From an uncultured Collinsella sp. (GTDB lineage Bacteria; Actinomycetota; Coriobacteriia; Coriobacteriales; Coriobacteriaceae): DNA of 64,000 nt. The notes beneath the pieces were generated by a model that had not been told where the DNA came from, made no database searches, and saw only the letters and a program-made list of their open reading frames with translations. A program made the position numbers and the translations under genes. The DNA is taken from assembly GCA_958453935.1 (NCBI GenBank), contig CAUDZT010000001.1, positions 1 to 64,000 on the forward strand, read 5' to 3'. Each line of letters opens with the position of its first letter. Positions within the stretch are counted from its first letter, which is position 1. Positions 42,959-52,173 of the stretch are shown piece after piece.

Positions 42959-43918
42959 ATGGGTTTCACGATTCTTGGAACAGGCTCGGCGCTTCCCAAG
43001 CGCAGTGTTTCCAATGACGAGCTGTCCGAGTTCCTCGATACCTCGGATGAGTGGATTTTTACCCGCACAGGCATCAAGAGCCGTCATGTGTGCACCACCG
43101 AGTCGCTCGACGACCTTGCCGTGGCAGCGAGCGAGCAAGCGCTCCAGACGTCCGGAATCGATGCGAGCCAGCTGGATCTTATCGTCTGTTCGACGACGAC
43201 GGGCGATCATCTCGTTCCTGCCGAAGCGTGCGCCATTGCTGAGCGCCTGGGTGCCACATGTCCTGCTTTCGACGTTTCGGCGGCCTGTGCCGGCTTCGTA
43301 TTTGCGCTCGATGTCGCCGAGGGCTATATCACCCGCGGTCGTGCCGAGCGTGTGTTGGTCATTGCTGCCGAGCAGATGACGCGCGCGCTCGACTGGACCG
43401 ACCGCGCCACCTGCGTGCTCTTTGGCGATGGGGCAGGCGCCGCGGTGATTGAGGCCGGGGGAGACAGCCCCCTTGCCGTTGAGCTTTCGACGGCGCCCGA
43501 CGTCGAGACGTTGCGCGTTCCCGGACTGGTCGGCACCTCGCCGTTTAAGGCCTCCGTAGATAGCGAGAGCGTGCTGTCCATGAATGGCCGCCGTGTGTTC
43601 AAGTTCGGCGTCAACGCCATCTGTGACACGGTTCATAAGCTTGCGAGCGATGCGGGCATTTCGGTCGAAGACATCGACCATTTTGTATTCCATCAGGCTA
43701 ACGAACGAATCCTGAGCCAGGCAGTCAAGCGCCTCGGCGTGCCAGGCGAGCGCGTGGTTCGAACGCTGCGCGAGACCGGCAATATTTCGAGCGCCTGCAT
43801 TCCCTTTGCGCTTGATCGGCTGGCGCGCACCAACGCACTGAATGCTGGCGACACCATCGCCCTCGTTGGATTTGGCGCCGGCCTGGATATAGGTGGCTAT
43901 CTGCTTCGTTGGAAGTAG
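42959..43918 (+). CDS. fabH: 3-oxoacyl-ACP synthase III
   Basis: Starts fatty-acid chains by condensing an acyl-CoA with malonyl-ACP. It has 319 residues with the catalytic triad Cys110 (SAACAGF), His245 (FHQAN) and Asn275 (GNISSA), close to the E. coli positions. The ATG at 42959 has AAAGGAGG upstream; an in-frame upstream start lies inside the operator region. First gene of the fab-acc operon. Confidence 0.96.
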   Translation: MGFTILGTGSALPKRSVSNDELSEFLDTSDEWIFTRTGIKSRHVCTTESLDDLAVAASEQALQTSGIDASQLDLIVCSTTTGDHLVPAEACAIAERLGATCPAFDVSAACAGFVFALDVAEGYITRGRAERVLVIAAEQMTRALDWTDRATCVLFGDGAGAAVIEAGGDSPLAVELSTAPDVETLRVPGLVGTSPFKASVDSESVLSMNGRRVFKFGVNAICDTVHKLASDAGISVEDIDHFVFHQANERILSQAVKRLGVPGERVVRTLRETGNISSACIPFALDRLARTNALNAGDTIALVGFGAGLDIGGYLLRWK

Positions 43919-43970
43919 TCGCACATAGGAAATAAAAACGCCCCTAGGGCACAAACAAAGGAGAACTACC

Positions 43971-44207
43971 ATGGCAGATCAGAAGACCTTCGAGCGCGTT
44001 TGCGATGTTATCCGCGAGACCGCCGGTCTTGACGACGTCGAGATGAAGCCCGAGTCCACGCTCGAGGAGATTGGTCTCGACAGCCTGGGCACCGTCGAGA
44101 TCCTCGTCGCCGTCGAGGATGAGTTTGGCATCCAGCTCGATACCGAGGAGAACCCCAAGACGGTCGGCGAGTTCGCCGATACGGTCAAGGCGGCATTGGA
44201 GAAGTAG
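43971..44207 (+). CDS. acpP: Acyl carrier protein
   Basis: Carries the growing acyl chain on a phosphopantetheine arm at Ser38 in the motif LDSLG. The 78-residue acidic protein has the usual four-helix pattern (TFERVCDVIRETAGLDD; VEILVAVEDEFGIQL). AAAGGAG precedes the ATG. Its stop codon overlaps the region of the fabK start by a few bases, so the two are translationally coupled. Confidence 0.96.
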   Translation: MADQKTFERVCDVIRETAGLDDVEMKPESTLEEIGLDSLGTVEILVAVEDEFGIQLDTEENPKTVGEFADTVKAALEK

Positions 44208-44209
44208 TG

Positions 44210-45154
44210 ATGCTCAAGTCTCCTCTCTGCGATCTACTCGGCATCGAAAAGCCCGTGTTCCAGGGCGGCATGGCCTGGATTGCCGATGCCTCGCTGGCAT
44301 CTGCCGTGTCCGAGGCAGGCGGCTTAGGGATTATCGCGGCCATGAATGCCGACGCAAACTGGTTGCGCGATCAGATTCACGAGCTGCGCACCAAGACGGA
44401 TAAGCCCTTTGGCGTCAACGTCATGCTCATGAGCCCGTTTGCCGACGAGGTCGCGCAGGTTGTGATTGACGAGCGAGTGCCGGTCGTCGTGACGGGCGCC
44501 GGCAATCCCGCCAAGTACATGAAGGCGTGGAACGAGGCGGGCGTCAAGGTCATCCCGGTCGTTGCCTCGGTGGCGCTGGCGCGCCTCGTGGCGCGTCGTG
44601 GAGCCACGGCGGTTGTTGCCGAGGGCACCGAATCGGGCGGCCATATTGGCGAGACCTCGACGATGGCACTGGTGCCGCAGGTCGTCGATGCGGTCGACAT
44701 TCCCGTCGTGGCCGCCGGCGGTATTGCCGACGGCCGCGGCGTGGCGGCCGCCTTTATGCTCGGCGCTGCCGGAGTCCAGGTGGGAACACGCTTTCTGGTC
44801 GCAAACGAGTGCGCCGTATCCGAACAGTACAAAGAGTTGGTGCTCAAGGCAGGCGACACGTCGACGCGTGCGACCGGTCGCTCGACGGGACATCCGGTTC
44901 GCGCCCTCAAGAGCCCCTTCACCAACGCGTATGCCAAGAACGAGGCGGCTGGCGCAAGCCCCGAGGAGCTCGGTGCTATGGGAACCGGTGCGCTGCGTAA
45001 GGCCGCCAAGGACGGCAACTACGAAGAGGGTTCGTTTTTGTGTGGACAGATTGCCGGCATGGTTAGCGAGCGCCAGAGCGCGCGTGAAATCGTTGACGAT
45101 CTGGTCGATGGCGCCGTGCGCGTCCTGAAGGGTGCGTCCGCATGGGTAGCGTAG
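44210..45154 (+). CDS. fabK: Enoyl-ACP reductase II
   Basis: FMN-dependent reductase completing each elongation cycle; it replaces the triclosan-sensitive FabI. The 314 residues have the NMO/FabK TIM-barrel motifs: FQGGMAWIADASLASAVSEA, the FMN region VAEGTESGGHIGETSTMALV, VVAAGGIADGRG and GVQVGTRFLV. The ATG at 44210 lies 2 bases after the acpP stop; a GTG at 44207 overlaps it. It overlaps fabD by 13 bases. No FabI is seen in the operon. Confidence 0.94.
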   Translation: MLKSPLCDLLGIEKPVFQGGMAWIADASLASAVSEAGGLGIIAAMNADANWLRDQIHELRTKTDKPFGVNVMLMSPFADEVAQVVIDERVPVVVTGAGNPAKYMKAWNEAGVKVIPVVASVALARLVARRGATAVVAEGTESGGHIGETSTMALVPQVVDAVDIPVVAAGGIADGRGVAAAFMLGAAGVQVGTRFLVANECAVSEQYKELVLKAGDTSTRATGRSTGHPVRALKSPFTNAYAKNEAAGASPEELGAMGTGALRKAAKDGNYEEGSFLCGQIAGMVSERQSAREIVDDLVDGAVRVLKGASAWVA

Positions 45155-46068
45155 CATTTCTGTTTGCCGGCCAGGGTGCCCAACACCCCGCGATGGGCGT
45201 CGACCTGATCGAGGCATCGCCGGCGGCCGCCGAGGTGTTCGCCATTGCCGACGAGGTGCGCCCGGGGACGAGCGAGCAGTGCCGGATCGCCTCCAAGGAG
45301 GAGCTCTCGCAGACCGAGAACACGCAGCCGTGCGTGTTCGTTCACGACCTGGCAGCGGCTATCGCCCTGCGTGAGCGCGGCGTGGTGCCTGCCGCCTGTG
45401 CGGGATTCTCGCTGGGCGAGGTCGCCGCGCTCACCTTTGCGGGGGTATTCGATACGCGAGCGGGCTTTGAGCTCGTGTGCGAGCGCGCGGCGCTGATGGC
45501 CGCGGCTGCCGAGCGCCATCCGGGCGGCATGCGCGCCGTCATCAAGCTCGATGCGGTGCAAGTCGAGGGCCTGGCAAAACAGGCCGGCGAGGACTGCTGG
45601 CCAGTCAACTACAACAGTCCGCAGCAGACGGTTGTGGCCGGAGCGCCCGAGGCGCTGCAGGAGCTCGACGTCCTAGTAAAAGAGGCTGGCGGCCGCGCTA
45701 TGAAAGTCGCGGTGTCGGGTGCATTCCATAGCCCCTATATGGCCGAGGCGACTGAGGGGCTGGCGATGTATATCCAAGCCGGCCACGCGCCGTCTCCGCT
45801 GCTGATTCCGGTCATGGCAAACATGACGGCGGCGCCCTATCCGGCGGACCCGCAAGCGGCATCGGATGTCTTAGCCAACCAGGTGAGTCATGCCGTTCGC
45901 TGGGTCGACACGCTGCATACTCTGCAGGATCAGGGGATCGACACGTTTATTGAGGTCGGCCCCGGCAAAACGCTGTCGGGCCTGGTCAAGCGTACGCTGA
46001 GCGACGTTCGCGTGTATTCGTGCGAAACGGCTGAGCAGGTCGCAGCTATTGCCGACGAGCTCGCATAG
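45142..46068 (+). CDS. fabD: Malonyl-CoA:ACP transacylase
   Basis: Loads malonate onto ACP. The 308 residues start with FLFAGQGAQHPAMG and carry the catalytic serine, Ser90, in GFSLGE, with the late catalytic histidine in SGAFHSPYM. The start at 45142 lies inside the end of fabK. Normal length for the family. Confidence 0.95.
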   Translation: MGSVAFLFAGQGAQHPAMGVDLIEASPAAAEVFAIADEVRPGTSEQCRIASKEELSQTENTQPCVFVHDLAAAIALRERGVVPAACAGFSLGEVAALTFAGVFDTRAGFELVCERAALMAAAAERHPGGMRAVIKLDAVQVEGLAKQAGEDCWPVNYNSPQQTVVAGAPEALQELDVLVKEAGGRAMKVAVSGAFHSPYMAEATEGLAMYIQAGHAPSPLLIPVMANMTAAPYPADPQAASDVLANQVSHAVRWVDTLHTLQDQGIDTFIEVGPGKTLSGLVKRTLSDVRVYSCETAEQVAAIADELA

Positions 46069-46098
46069 TCCACAGGGCTGCAACCCGAAAGGAATGAC

Positions 46099-46872
46099 AT
46101 GGGCAACTTGAACAACGGCGCGCTCGAGCGCAACGACTCACGTCGCGTGGCACTGGTCACGGGCGGCTCGCGGGGTATCGGCCGCGCCTGCGCTGTCGGT
46201 CTGGCGGAGGACGGCTTTGATATCGCCGTCGTCTATGCCGGCAGCGTCGATGCGGCGCGCGAGACGTGCGAAGCCTGCGAGGCGTCTGGCGCCACGGTGC
46301 GCGCATATCAATGCGACGTGGCCGATCCCGCTGCCGTCAACGCGTGCGTGGAAGCGGGCCTCAACGACTTTGGCTCCATTTGGGCGCTCGTCAACAACGC
46401 CGGCATCACGCGCGATGGCTTGCTCATGCGCATGGGCGATGACGCCTTCGACCGCGTGCTCGATGTCAATCTCAAGGGAACATTCAATATGACGCGCGCG
46501 CTCACCAAGACCTTTATGCGCCAGCGCGGCGGCTGCGTCGTCAACATGAGCTCGGTTGTGGGCCTGATGGGCAACGCCGGACAGGCCAACTACGCTGCCT
46601 CCAAGGCGGGCGTGATTGGCCTGACCAAGGCGGTAGCGCGCGAGCTTGCGCCCCGCGGCGTACGAGTGAACGCGGTCGCCCCGGGGTTTGTCGAGACGGA
46701 TATGACGTCAAAGCTCTCGGAGAAGGTTCGCGCGGCAACCGAGGAGCAGATTCCCCTAAAGCGCATGGCGCGACCCGAGGAAGTAGCCCGCGTGGTGCGC
46801 TTTTTGGCGAGCGATGCGGCTTCCTACATTACGGGCGAGGTTGTACGCGTCGACGGCGGAATGGGGATGTAG
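46099..46872 (+). CDS. fabG: 3-oxoacyl-ACP reductase
   Basis: NADPH-dependent short-chain dehydrogenase reducing the 3-oxo group, 257 residues. The Rossmann glycine motif TGGSRGIGRA, NNAG, the catalytic serine region MSSVVG and the YxxxK pair in NYAASKAG are present, and the C-terminus ends in VVRVDGGMGM. The first 15 residues are an extra polar N-terminus. GAAAGGA precedes the ATG at 46099. Confidence 0.95.
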   Translation: MGNLNNGALERNDSRRVALVTGGSRGIGRACAVGLAEDGFDIAVVYAGSVDAARETCEACEASGATVRAYQCDVADPAAVNACVEAGLNDFGSIWALVNNAGITRDGLLMRMGDDAFDRVLDVNLKGTFNMTRALTKTFMRQRGGCVVNMSSVVGLMGNAGQANYAASKAGVIGLTKAVARELAPRGVRVNAVAPGFVETDMTSKLSEKVRAATEEQIPLKRMARPEEVARVVRFLASDAASYITGEVVRVDGGMGM

Positions 46873-46908
46873 AAACCAGGGCCGAAGAACGGCTTGGATG
46901 AGGAGACC

Positions 46909-48159
46909 ATGATGGAACAGAGAGTTGCAATCACCGGCATAGGTGCCGTATCGCCGCTCGGCAACACCGCGCTTGCCACCTGGGCGGCAATGTGTGCCGG
47001 CACGTGCGGCATCGGCCCGATCACGCACTTCGATACGGATGCGTTTGCTGTCAAGGTGGCGGCCGAGGTCAAGGGCTTTGACGGCAACGAGTACTTTGGC
47101 AAGCGTGACGCCAAGCATCTCGACCCCTGCGTTCAGTTTGCGATGGCGGCTTCGGACGAGGCCATGCACGATGCGGGCTTTGATGTCGAAGGCGCCATCG
47201 ATCGAGAGCGCCTGGGCGTCTACGTGGGCTCGGGTGTGGGCGGCATGCAGACACTCGTCGACAACGTCCATACGATTGCCGACCGCGGGCCTCGTCGCGC
47301 ATCGCCTTACATGATCGCGATGATGATTCCCAACATGGCTTCGGGCAACATCGCGATTCGCCATAAGGCAAAGGGCCCGACCCTACCCGTCGTGACTGCC
47401 TGCGCGACTTCTGCCCATGCGGTGGGTGAGGCGTTCCGCGCCATCAAGCACAGCTATGCCGACGCGATCCTCGCGGGCGGCGCCGAGGCCGCAATTATCC
47501 CCGATGCCGTTGCGGGCTTTACGTCCTGCCGCGCATTGACCACCAACCCCGATCCCGCGACGGCCTGCCGTCCGTTCGATGCAGACCGCGACGGCTTTGT
47601 GATGGGCGAGGGCGCCTGCGTGCTCGTGCTCGAGAGCATGGAACATGCGCAGGCGCGCGGTGCGCACATTTATGCCGAGGTCGTGGGCTACGGCAACACC
47701 GATGATGCCTATCACATCACGAGCCCCGATCCCGAGGCTGCCGGCATTGCCCGTGCGATATCGCTGGCGGTGGCCGAAGGCGACGTTAAGCCTTCCGAGG
47801 GCCTCTACATCAACGCTCACGGCACCTCGACCAAGCTCAACGATTCGTCCGAGACGGCGGGCATAAAGCGTGCGCTCGGCGAGGACGCGGCACGCGCCGC
47901 GCACGTCTCGTCGACTAAGTCGATGACCGGCCACATGATCGGTGCCACGGGTGCCATCGAGGTCATGGCCTGCGCCATGGCGCTCGAGCAGGGCGTGGTG
48001 CCGCCGACCATTAACTACCACACGCCCGATCCCGCCTGCGATCTTGACTACACGCCCAATCGCGCGGTTCGCGCCGACCTTACCTGGGCGCTTTCGACCA
48101 ACCTGGGCTTTGGCGGGCACAACGCCGCCATCGCGCTGCGTAGATATACGAGGAGCTAG
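46909..48159 (+). CDS. fabF: 3-oxoacyl-ACP synthase II
   Basis: Elongating condensing enzyme, 416 residues. The Cys-His-His triad is Cys165 (TACATSAH), His304 (NAHGTST) and His404 (GFGGHNA), and KS motif MTGHMIGATGAIE is present. Two adjacent ATG codons at 46909 and 46912 follow GAGGAG; either may be used, and an ATG at 46894 overlaps the ribosome site. There is no FabB paralogue in the operon. Confidence 0.95.
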   Translation: MMEQRVAITGIGAVSPLGNTALATWAAMCAGTCGIGPITHFDTDAFAVKVAAEVKGFDGNEYFGKRDAKHLDPCVQFAMAASDEAMHDAGFDVEGAIDRERLGVYVGSGVGGMQTLVDNVHTIADRGPRRASPYMIAMMIPNMASGNIAIRHKAKGPTLPVVTACATSAHAVGEAFRAIKHSYADAILAGGAEAAIIPDAVAGFTSCRALTTNPDPATACRPFDADRDGFVMGEGACVLVLESMEHAQARGAHIYAEVVGYGNTDDAYHITSPDPEAAGIARAISLAVAEGDVKPSEGLYINAHGTSTKLNDSSETAGIKRALGEDAARAAHVSSTKSMTGHMIGATGAIEVMACAMALEQGVVPPTINYHTPDPACDLDYTPNRAVRADLTWALSTNLGFGGHNAAIALRRYTRS

Positions 48160-48162
48160 AGC

Positions 48163-48636
48163 ATGGATTCCAAAAGACTTGCCGAGATAGCCGATGTGAT
48201 GGAGGACCGCGGCCTCACGCGCGTACGCGTTGAGGAGCCCGATGGCACCGCGGTCGAACTCGAGCGCGCGAGTGTGGCGCAGCCGGTTGCCGTGCCCATG
48301 CCTATGCCGAGCGCCATGGCCGCTCAAGTTGCAGCTCCCACAGTCGCGCCTGCCGCACCGGAACCCGCCACGCAGACACCTGCCGCCGCGCCGGAGCCCA
48401 AGGGCACCGAGGTGACTGCTCCCATGGTGGGCGTCTTCTATGCTGCCCCTGCGCCGGGCGACGAGCCATTTGTGCGCGTGGGCTCCAAGGTCAAGGCCGG
48501 CGAGACCCTCTGCATCATCGAGGCCATGAAGGTTCTCAACGAGGTGACGGCCGAGGCAGACGGTGAGGTGCTCGAGATCTGCGTGGCCGACGGCGACCTC
48601 GTGGAGTTTGGCAGCTGCCTCATGAGGATCGGATAG
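48163..48636 (+). CDS. accB: Biotin carboxyl carrier protein
   Basis: Carries CO2 on biotin between the carboxylase and transferase of acetyl-CoA carboxylase. The 157 residues comprise an N-terminal helix region, an Ala/Pro-rich flexible linker (about residues 40-85) and the C-terminal biotinyl domain with the EAMKV motif, where Lys123 is biotinylated. GGAGCTAGAGC precedes the ATG. Three bases separate it from fabF. Its modifying enzyme BirA is encoded at the other end of the cluster. Confidence 0.95.
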   Translation: MDSKRLAEIADVMEDRGLTRVRVEEPDGTAVELERASVAQPVAVPMPMPSAMAAQVAAPTVAPAAPEPATQTPAAAPEPKGTEVTAPMVGVFYAAPAPGDEPFVRVGSKVKAGETLCIIEAMKVLNEVTAEADGEVLEICVADGDLVEFGSCLMRIG

Positions 48637-48645
48637 GTGATATCC

Positions 48646-49068
48646 ATGAACAAAGAAGAGCTCAAGAAGCTGTTACCGCATCGCGAGCCGATGCTTTTGC
48701 TCGACGAAGCCGAGCTGGTGGGCGACGAGGCCCACGGCAAGATCACGATTACAGGCGACGAGTACTTTTTGCAGGGGCATTTTCCGGGAAACCCGGTCGT
48801 CCCCGGCGTGATTCAGTGCGAGATGCTCGCCCAGAACTGCTGCGTGCTGCTGATGGGCGATGAGGAGGCGCGCGGCGCGACGCCGTTCTACACGAGTCTG
48901 GACAAGGTGCGCTTTAAGCGTCCGGTGCGCCCGGGCGACACGGTGGATCTGGTGTGCTCCATCACGCGTGCGCGCGGGCCGTTCCGCTTTGCGACGGGTA
49001 CCGCGAGCGTCAACGGTGAGGTTTGCTGCCGCGCCGATATGTCTTTTGCACTCGTGCACGAAAGTTAA
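48646..49068 (+). CDS. fabZ: 3-hydroxyacyl-ACP dehydratase
   Basis: Hot-dog-fold dehydratase forming the trans-2-enoyl-ACP, 140 residues. The catalytic histidine is His45 in GHFPGNPVVPGV and the partner glutamate is Glu59 in VIQCEMLAQ. The start MNKEELKKLLPHREPMLLLD at 48646 follows AGGTGA; a GTG at 48637 overlaps that site. Confidence 0.95.
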   Translation: MNKEELKKLLPHREPMLLLDEAELVGDEAHGKITITGDEYFLQGHFPGNPVVPGVIQCEMLAQNCCVLLMGDEEARGATPFYTSLDKVRFKRPVRPGDTVDLVCSITRARGPFRFATGTASVNGEVCCRADMSFALVHES

Positions 49069-49078
49069 GGAAGGCTTC

Positions 49079-50422
49079 ATGTTCGACAAAGTGCTCATCG
49101 CCAACCGCGGCGAAGTCGCGGTCCGTGTTATCCGCGCGTGCCGCGATATGGGCATCAAGACCGTCGCCGTTTATTCCACGGCCGATGCGGACGCGCTACA
49201 CGTGCAGCTTGCTGACGAGGCGTATTGCATCGGCGGCCCGCGTCTTGCCGAGAGCTACCTCAACGACGATGCCGTGCTCACCTGTGCCGTAAAGTCGGGA
49301 GCTAAGGCAATTCATCCCGGCTATGGCTTCTTTTCCGAGAAGGCGAGCTTCGTGCGCGACTGCGACAAGTTCGGTCTGGCGTTTGTCGGTCCTTCGGCCG
49401 AGGTGATCGACAGCATGGGCGACAAGGACGCCGCACGCCGAACGGCCGCTGCTGCGGGCGTGCCCATCGTGCCGGGCTGCGATTTGCTCAAAAGCCCCGA
49501 GGAAGCAACGGCCGAGGCCGAGCGCATCGGCTGCCCCGTGCTTATTAAGGCGCGCGCGGGCGGCGGCGGTCGCGGTATTCGCAAGGTCGAGCGCGTGGAA
49601 GATGCGGCAAAGGCGTTCATCGAGGCGCGTGCCGAGGGTGAGGCCGTTTTTGGCGACGGCGAGTGCTACATGGAGAAGTTCGTCGCGCCGGCGCACCATG
49701 TCGAGGTGCAGATTATGGCCGATAAGCAGGGCCATGTGTTTTCGCTCGGCGAGCGCGAGTGCTCGGTTCAGCGTCGCAACCAAAAGCTGATCGAGGAGAG
49801 CCCCGCGCCGTGCCTCGACGGACGCGACGACATTCGTGCTCGCATGCACAAGGCAGCGCGTGACCTGGCTCGTGCCGTCGGCTACGAAGGAGCCGGTACC
49901 ATCGAGTTCCTGTATTCGGACGACGGCAGTTTCTACTTCATGGAAATGAACACGCGCTTGCAGGTGGAGCATCCGGTTACGGAGTTTGTGACCGATACCG
50001 ACTTGGTCAAGTGGCAGCTGCGCGTGGCAGCCGGCCAGCCTCTGCCCTTTGAGCAGGAGGACATGCCGGTTCGCAACCACGCCATGGAGTGCCGCATCAA
50101 TGCCGAAACGCCGGGCTTTCTGCCGTCATGCGGAACGGTCACCGCGTTGCGTGTGCCGGGTGGTCCGCGCGTACGCTGGGATTCCGCCATGTTTACCGGT
50201 GCGAACGTTCCGCCGTACTACGACTCCATGCTCGGCAAGCTCATCGTGTGTGCGCCCACGCGCGACGGTGCCATTCGCAAGATGCGTTCGGCCCTGGGCG
50301 AGCTCGTGATCGAGGGCGTGAGCGAAAACAGCGAGCTTCAGCTCGACGTGCTGGCAAACGATGAGTTCTTGTCGGGCATGTATCACACCGATTTGATGGG
50401 GCATCTCTATGCTGATGAATAG
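49079..50422 (+). CDS. accC: Biotin carboxylase subunit of acetyl-CoA carboxylase
   Basis: ATP-grasp enzyme that carboxylates biotin on AccB, 447 residues. The N-terminus FDKVLIANRGEVAVRVIRAC, the ATP-grasp glycine loop KARAGGGGRGIRKV, the EMNTRLQVEHPVTE block and the RINAE motif are intact. The ATG at 49079 has AAGGAAGG upstream; a longer frame starting inside fabZ is an artefact. The stop codon overlaps the start region of the accDA fusion by 14 bases. Confidence 0.96.
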   Translation: MFDKVLIANRGEVAVRVIRACRDMGIKTVAVYSTADADALHVQLADEAYCIGGPRLAESYLNDDAVLTCAVKSGAKAIHPGYGFFSEKASFVRDCDKFGLAFVGPSAEVIDSMGDKDAARRTAAAAGVPIVPGCDLLKSPEEATAEAERIGCPVLIKARAGGGGRGIRKVERVEDAAKAFIEARAEGEAVFGDGECYMEKFVAPAHHVEVQIMADKQGHVFSLGERECSVQRRNQKLIEESPAPCLDGRDDIRARMHKAARDLARAVGYEGAGTIEFLYSDDGSFYFMEMNTRLQVEHPVTEFVTDTDLVKWQLRVAAGQPLPFEQEDMPVRNHAMECRINAETPGFLPSCGTVTALRVPGGPRVRWDSAMFTGANVPPYYDSMLGKLIVCAPTRDGAIRKMRSALGELVIEGVSENSELQLDVLANDEFLSGMYHTDLMGHLYADE

Positions 50423-52133
50423 AAAAGCGAAGACGGTCAACGTCCTCGAGGGGCCGATGACCGAGTCATGTGCCGAGTTTCCCGCGCGCCACGTGTTTAT
50501 CAAGTGCCCGGGGTGCCGCCGTGTGATCGATGAGGCACGCCTGCACGACAACCTCGAGGTCTGTCCTCGTTGCGGCAAACACTTTCGCGTGAGCGGTCGC
50601 GCGCGCATGCGCATGACGGTCGACGAGGGCACGTTTGAGGAATGGGATGCTAATCTGGCGTCGGAGGACTTCCTCTCGTTTCGCGGTTATGCCGACAAGC
50701 TCAAGGGCGCGGTCGAGCGTTCGGGCGAGCGCGATGCCGTTGTGTGCGGCAGGGGCAAAATCTGCGGTTGCGATACGGCGCTCTTCTTTATGGATGCCAA
50801 CTTTATGATGGGCTCGATGGGTTCCGTGGTGGGCGAGAAGATCTGTCGCGTCTTTGAGCGTGCGACCGAGCTGGGATTGCCAGTCGTCGGCTTTACCGTT
50901 TCGGGCGGTGCGCGCATGCAAGAGGGCGTGACCTCGCTTATGCAGATGGCCAAGATTTCTGCGGCGGTTAGGCGCCACAGCGAGGCGGGCGGCCTGTATA
51001 TCACGGTGCTCTCCGACCCCACGACCGGAGGCGTAACCGCGAGCTTTGCCATGGAGGGCGACATTATCCTGGCCGAGCCCGATGCCCTGACGGCATTTGC
51101 CGGCCCGCGCGTGATCGAGCAGAACATGCACAAGCGCCTGCCCAAGGGATTCCAGCGCTCCGAGTTTTTGCTGGAGCACGGCTTTTGCGATGCCGTTGTT
51201 CCGCGTGGCGAGATTGCGCTCACGGTAGGCGAGTTGCTGGCGCTGCACGAAGGGCACGCGCCCGGCTTGGGGGCACCGCATGAAATCGTGCATACGGGTC
51301 GCCGCGGCAAAAAGCTGGGACACTTGTTTAAGCGCTCGGCGGCACCAAAAACCGCGCTCGAGATTGTCAAGCAGACCCGCTCGGCAGATCGCGCCACGGC
51401 GGGTGAGATGATCTCGCTGGGCCTCGACGGATTCGTTGAGCTGCACGGCGACCGTTACTTTGGCGACGACGCCGCCGTGGTGGGTGGCATTGGCTGGAAA
51501 GACGGACGCCCCGTAACGGTCATCGCCATCGAGCGCGGCACCACGACCAAAGAGCGTATCCGCCGCAACTTTGGCATGGCGCATCCCGAGGGCTACCGCA
51601 AGGCGCGTCGCCTTATGCGTCAGGCCGAAAAGTTTGGTCGACCGGTTCTGTGCCTGGTCGATACTTCGGGCGCGTTTTGCGGCATCGGTGCCGAGGAGCG
51701 CGGCCAGGGCGAGGCGATCGCCCAGAATCTCATGGAGATGAGCGGCCTTAAGACGCCGATTGTCTCGGTGGTGACAGGCGAGGGCGGCTCTGGTGGCGCG
51801 CTGGCGCTATCCGTGGCCGACCGCATCCTGATGCTCTCGAGCTCGGCCTATTCGGTCGTGAGCCCCGAGGCCTGTGCGTCGATCCTGTGGAAGGATACCG
51901 AGCGCGCGGATGAGGCCGCCGAGGCGCTGAAGCTCACGGCCCCCGATCTGTTGGCGCTCGGCATCATCGACGGCATTGTTGACGATAGGGGCCTGTCGCA
52001 TGAGGAGATCGCCGGTGCCGTCATGTCCTCGGCATTTGATGCCTTCGATACGCTTGGGCAGCTCGACGACGCCACCCTCACAAACCTCCGCTACGAAAAG
52101 TACCGCACAATCGGTCAGTACCGCACGATGTGA
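50409..52133 (+). CDS. accDA: Acetyl-CoA carboxylase carboxyltransferase, fused beta-alpha (AccD-AccA)
   Basis: Transfers the carboxyl group from biotin to acetyl-CoA, giving malonyl-CoA. A single 574-residue chain joins both transferase subunits. Residues 1-300 are AccD-like, with the zinc ribbon Cys33, Cys36, Cys52 and Cys55 and the FTVSGGARMQEG acyl-CoA region. Residues 320-574 are AccA-like (VELHGDRYFGDDAAVVGGIG, EGGSGGALALSVADRILML, SPEACASILWKD). The two parts are usually encoded separately, so this is a fusion. The ATG at 50409 overlaps accC. Last gene of the operon, with a palindromic repeat at its stop codon. Confidence 0.93.
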   Translation: MLMNRKAKTVNVLEGPMTESCAEFPARHVFIKCPGCRRVIDEARLHDNLEVCPRCGKHFRVSGRARMRMTVDEGTFEEWDANLASEDFLSFRGYADKLKGAVERSGERDAVVCGRGKICGCDTALFFMDANFMMGSMGSVVGEKICRVFERATELGLPVVGFTVSGGARMQEGVTSLMQMAKISAAVRRHSEAGGLYITVLSDPTTGGVTASFAMEGDIILAEPDALTAFAGPRVIEQNMHKRLPKGFQRSEFLLEHGFCDAVVPRGEIALTVGELLALHEGHAPGLGAPHEIVHTGRRGKKLGHLFKRSAAPKTALEIVKQTRSADRATAGEMISLGLDGFVELHGDRYFGDDAAVVGGIGWKDGRPVTVIAIERGTTTKERIRRNFGMAHPEGYRKARRLMRQAEKFGRPVLCLVDTSGAFCGIGAEERGQGEAIAQNLMEMSGLKTPIVSVVTGEGGSGGALALSVADRILMLSSSAYSVVSPEACASILWKDTERADEAAEALKLTAPDLLALGIIDGIVDDRGLSHEEIAGAVMSSAFDAFDTLGQLDDATLTNLRYEKYRTIGQYRTM

Positions 52134-52158
52134 CAAAGGAAAAGTCTGCATGTCACAT
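52128..52158. repeat. ATGTGACA palindromic repeat at the accDA stop codon
   Basis: ATGTGACA and TGTCACAT, perfect 8-bp arms, lie 15 bases apart. The left arm contains the accDA stop codon. A degenerate relative (GTGCGACACAAGGACGATTC..CACATTCC) lies at 53391-53426 just after the PTS gene. Confidence 0.55.
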
Positions 52159-52173
52159 TGGGAAAGGCGTTCC

